Below, piece after piece: positions 60,991 to 64,000 of a DNA stretch of 64,000 nucleotides. Each line of letters begins with the position of its first letter. Position 1 is the first letter of the stretch. The stretch lies in contig NZ_VANV01000022.1 of assembly GCF_022496765.1 (NCBI RefSeq), positions 41,164-105,163 of the forward strand. Direction: 5' to 3'. The notes below the pieces were generated by a model, which was not told the origin of the DNA, made no database searches, and saw only the letters and a program-made list of their open reading frames with translations. Source of the DNA: Acidaminobacter sp. JC074 (GTDB lineage: Bacteria; Bacillota; Clostridia; Peptostreptococcales; Acidaminobacteraceae). A program made the position numbers and the translations under genes.

Positions 60991-63980
60991 TGAGGAAAAT
61001 AGTTTCTGTAATTGTTTTGTTTGCAATTATGCTAGTTCCAATGATAGTGTTTTCTGATAGTTTAATCCCGGTTGTCTTGCCAGACGGTGATGCAGCGTCA
61101 GATGACTTCGAATCAGGAATTGATTGGAGTTTGTGGAATAATACAGGAGGGACTTGGAATTGGAAAGATTCTTCTGATGATGATTATATTTGGAGAAGTT
61201 TTTCTACTTCGGACTCATATTTGTATCAGCCATATGATTATAACTCAAATGCACTTAAAAGTGATGAATATAAATTTGTGACGCGAGTGTATCATGACGG
61301 TTCATATGAAGAAGGTTTTATTTTAAGTGATATTGTTAACAACTCTTTGAATACTAGACTACAGGTGTATAGAGAAAGATATGAATGGTGGAATGGGAAA
61401 ACATTATTCAAGTTTGTATTAGACGGTGATATCACTGAAGAAAGAGTAAATGGTGATGTCAGAGATTTTTATTTAGAGTATTCTTTGGTCAGAATTGGAA
61501 ATAATGATTTTGATATTACTGTTTCTGCAAGGAAGATTGATACAGACAGAAAGTTAATTTGCTCAAAGTTATATAAAGATGTTAAACTAGATAGCATAAT
61601 ACCAGTTTTGTGGGGAATGTCATGGAATTCAAATATGTTTTACTCATATGAAGCTTTTAATTCTCCTTATGCAGCTACTGATGTTGAGTTTAATAACATG
61701 TACCATTTTGAAGATGTACTTCATTTTGAGTATGATATCAAGAATGAGGATTATGATAACTTATACCTTATATATTCTGACGATAGTAATGTTAATTTAG
61801 AAGATGAAAAAATTCTTATAACTGATGGCCAAAGTACGTTATCTATTCGAGATGACATGAAAAATGGGTGTTGGTTTGGTATCGTAGGTGAGTATAAGGG
61901 GGTATATGGTAATATTGATACGACTGAGTTTGTTTATATTGATAAGCCTGCTAATTTTATATTCAATGTTACTGGTGAAGAAAAAATATATAAGTTTAAA
62001 TGGGATAAGGATCCAGCTGTATCAACGTACTATCTAGTGATTAATGGTAATCCAAAGTCGGTAAATGGATCAATAAGTGTTGATGAGCAGTTTTCATACA
62101 CAGCTCATGGAGTTGAAATTGAAGATCCTACTGAAGTATTCTTATTTGGTAAGCGAAGTTCGTTTAATGGTAAGAGCATTTCGCAATCAGACAAAGTGTA
62201 CGCTACAGATGGACCGTTAGATCCAGTGGAAAACTTGCTTGGCTCTGTCGTAAAAGAAGTGATTGATGATGAGAATAAGTACTCTGTCAATTTGACATGG
62301 AACGATTTTGAAGGTGCTGATTCATATACTGTTGTAAGAAATATTGGTAATGATTTGTTTCCAGTACTTAAAGGGGACCTAAAAGAAGCTGAGTATTCGG
62401 ATGAGTTGACATCGCAGTTCTTAGAGATCCAATATAAAGTAAAAGCTCATATTGATTCATACGAATCTACTTATTCCAATGTATTAACAATAAAAAATAA
62501 AGTTAAGGATGTTATTTACAATTTTGATGATTCTGGCCATGATGATGAAGAAAAAGGGTATATCAATATCTTTTGGAATCCAATTGACGAAGCAACAGGT
62601 TATAGCATTTTTGTAAGTGAAAACTCTGATATGACTGATGAAGTTGAACATAAATTTACAGTTACTTTAGATGAAAATAAAGAGGACTTAGTGAAGAAGT
62701 CAATTGAATTTCTTAAGTCAGATACAAAAAATAAGTTTATTCAAGTGATGGCAACTAAAGGTGAGGCTGAGTCAGGTAGAACTGATATCATGGAAATAGA
62801 TTTTTCCAGAAACAATATGGTAAAAGGGCTTAAATATACTTACAAGCCAAACAGTTCTCAAGTGTTACTGTCATGGGATGAGCTTGAAGGTGCATCGTAT
62901 TATGGTGTTTATGTAGGTGATAGTCCAACTACAATGAAAAAGATTGACACAGTGCCAACTTTGAGTTACTTATATAATATTAAGATTGAAGATACTAACA
63001 CATTGTATTTCGCTATACAAGGTTTAAACCAAGACATGGATTATGTTTTATCTAATCCGCTTGTAGTGCCTACATTTACAAAAGATTATGTAGAGAATCT
63101 TGCTGCGACATATAATTCTGAAGATGGATCAGCAACATTAAGATGGAATCATTTATTCAGAAATGATGGTTATGAAATCTATATTAATGATTCATTAGTT
63201 GATATTCCTGATGTTGACGAAAATCTTGTACAAGCAAACACTTATAAGTTAGCTGGTGTAAACTTAAACGATACAGTTTATGTACGTGCAGTTATGAAAG
63301 AAGATGACAAGAGATATTATTCTGGTAAGTCTAATGTAAAGACGATATTAGATAATTCTAATGATGTTGTTATTTCTACTGATACGCCGTTACAAGAAAA
63401 AGTTTATGGTTCGCCACTTGATTTTGTATTGGACTTTGATATCAAGCTGAATGTTAATAAGTTATATGATGTTAGAGTTGAAATTGGTTTGGATAGTTTA
63501 TTAGCTTCTGATGGAACTGTTATTGCATCATTTGTATATCCAAAGATTGACGATGTGGTTCTTATTGATTCATCTGGTACAGAGAAATCTGTTGAGTACT
63601 CGACAGAAATTTTTACAGGTCAAGTTATAAATGATCAAATGAATGGAGAAGCTGGTTATACACTCGTAGTAAGGCTTCCTAATGATGAAGATGATTATCT
63701 AGATAAAGACAGTAAGTTAGAAGTAAGATTAATCACGGATTATCGATTCAGTGATCAAATCCTTGCTAGTTCAAGTTATGCAAAAATGGAGTTACCTTTC
63801 CATGTGGAAGATCAAATTGCTGCTTTAGAAACAACTTATGGTAATGGTTTTATGGATAATAAGACTTATGTGGATGCGATTATCAGTTACAAACTAGATC
63901 CTACAGAGACTGAGTTTGAAACTAACTATCAAAAGCTTTATTTTAAGTTTAAAGACAAGCAATTAATCATTGGTGAGTAG
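60987..63980 (+). CDS. Exported protein with jelly-roll-like N-terminus and FN3-like repeats
   Basis: A 997-residue protein with a signal peptide (cleavage near residue 23). Residues 33-215 resemble a lectin-like jelly roll (DDFESGIDWSLWNNTGGTWNW, paired aromatic residues). Six or so fibronectin-III-like repeats follow (about 220-785), each with a W or V near the start and the EGADSYTVV / EATGYSIFV / EGASYYGVYV type core. The C-terminal 200 residues match the C-terminus of the VWA protein in pattern. No anchor is visible. GGAGGAGGTG precedes the ATG, which overlaps the previous stop. It may bind polysaccharide and act as an extended surface fibre component; this is inference. Confidence 0.85.
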   Translation: MMRKIVSVIVLFAIMLVPMIVFSDSLIPVVLPDGDAASDDFESGIDWSLWNNTGGTWNWKDSSDDDYIWRSFSTSDSYLYQPYDYNSNALKSDEYKFVTRVYHDGSYEEGFILSDIVNNSLNTRLQVYRERYEWWNGKTLFKFVLDGDITEERVNGDVRDFYLEYSLVRIGNNDFDITVSARKIDTDRKLICSKLYKDVKLDSIIPVLWGMSWNSNMFYSYEAFNSPYAATDVEFNNMYHFEDVLHFEYDIKNEDYDNLYLIYSDDSNVNLEDEKILITDGQSTLSIRDDMKNGCWFGIVGEYKGVYGNIDTTEFVYIDKPANFIFNVTGEEKIYKFKWDKDPAVSTYYLVINGNPKSVNGSISVDEQFSYTAHGVEIEDPTEVFLFGKRSSFNGKSISQSDKVYATDGPLDPVENLLGSVVKEVIDDENKYSVNLTWNDFEGADSYTVVRNIGNDLFPVLKGDLKEAEYSDELTSQFLEIQYKVKAHIDSYESTYSNVLTIKNKVKDVIYNFDDSGHDDEEKGYINIFWNPIDEATGYSIFVSENSDMTDEVEHKFTVTLDENKEDLVKKSIEFLKSDTKNKFIQVMATKGEAESGRTDIMEIDFSRNNMVKGLKYTYKPNSSQVLLSWDELEGASYYGVYVGDSPTTMKKIDTVPTLSYLYNIKIEDTNTLYFAIQGLNQDMDYVLSNPLVVPTFTKDYVENLAATYNSEDGSATLRWNHLFRNDGYEIYINDSLVDIPDVDENLVQANTYKLAGVNLNDTVYVRAVMKEDDKRYYSGKSNVKTILDNSNDVVISTDTPLQEKVYGSPLDFVLDFDIKLNVNKLYDVRVEIGLDSLLASDGTVIASFVYPKIDDVVLIDSSGTEKSVEYSTEIFTGQVINDQMNGEAGYTLVVRLPNDEDDYLDKDSKLEVRLITDYRFSDQILASSSYAKMELPFHVEDQIAALETTYGNGFMDNKTYVDAIISYKLDPTETEFETNYQKLYFKFKDKQLIIGE

Positions 63981-64000
63981 TTTTATTATCAAAATTAAAT

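Noticed and set aside
1..64000. CRISPR arrays, insertion sequences, tRNA genes or prophage
   Set aside because: No spaced direct repeats, transposase-like frames, tRNA-like cloverleafs or phage gene runs were seen on either strand.

Overview
The window is a low-GC (roughly 37% by eye), densely packed chromosomal segment from a bacterium of the Firmicutes, most likely class Clostridia. The evidence is AAGGAGG-type ribosome binding sites on nearly every gene, sigma-A style promoters (several with a 17-base spacer), intrinsic terminators, a T-box leader on ileS, and Firmicutes gene neighbourhoods: the YlmE-SepF-YlmG-YlmH-DivIVA division cluster, yicC-gmk-rpoZ-coaBC-priA-def-fmt-yugP-rsmB-PP2C-PASTA kinase-rsgA-rpe-thiN, and Asp23-FakA-RecG-RsmD. 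S-layer homology domains at the right end indicate an S-layer or cell-wall-polymer-anchored surface. The genus cannot be fixed from sequence reading alone. No tRNA, rRNA, CRISPR array, insertion sequence or prophage was seen.

Layout. 1-4.4 kb: nrdR, a DUF512 radical-SAM protein with der, and gpsA. 4.4-8.4 kb: a HlyD-like membrane protein followed by the division-associated cluster. 8.47-11.9 kb: promoter, isoleucine T-box and a type 2 isoleucyl-tRNA synthetase. 12-13.4 kb: rluD-pyrR. 13.7-23.5 kb: a complete glycogen operon (glgB, glgC, glgD, glgA, glgP and a type I pullulanase as debranching enzyme) behind a candidate LacI-family operator. 23.6-30.8 kb: an accessory stretch with two GNAT acetyltransferases, a very large alpha-2-macroglobulin-like protein without the thioester motif, an exported-looking Memo-family protein and a coiled-coil lipoprotein. 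30.9-33 kb (minus strand): a small Cys-rich protein and rqcH. 33.2-46.97 kb: a long housekeeping run from yicC to thiN that couples nucleotide, CoA, replication-restart and translation functions to a Ser/Thr kinase/phosphatase pair. 47-56.1 kb: rpmB, Asp23-fakA, recG-rsmD, a coiled-coil protein, tmcAL and ackA transcribed divergently, and yceD-rpmF.

56.3-64 kb: the most distinctive region. Four consecutive exported proteins are all preceded by signal peptides: an SLH-domain protein, a von Willebrand factor A protein with an intact MIDAS, a stalk-domain (copper amine oxidase N-terminal-like) protein, and a 997-residue protein with a jelly-roll-like N-terminus and fibronectin-III-like repeats. 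The VWA protein and the 997-residue protein appear to share a C-terminal beta-rich domain. The genes are tightly spaced, with one 13-base perfect hairpin that buries a consensus Shine-Dalgarno sequence. I read this as a surface adhesion or matrix assembly locus of undescribed function; it may continue beyond the window.

Start codons were re-chosen where the longest reading frame ran back through an obvious ribosome binding site (gpsA, ylmG, rluD, glgP, memo, lipoprotein, coaBC, PP2C, rsgA, rpmB, recG, VWA protein).
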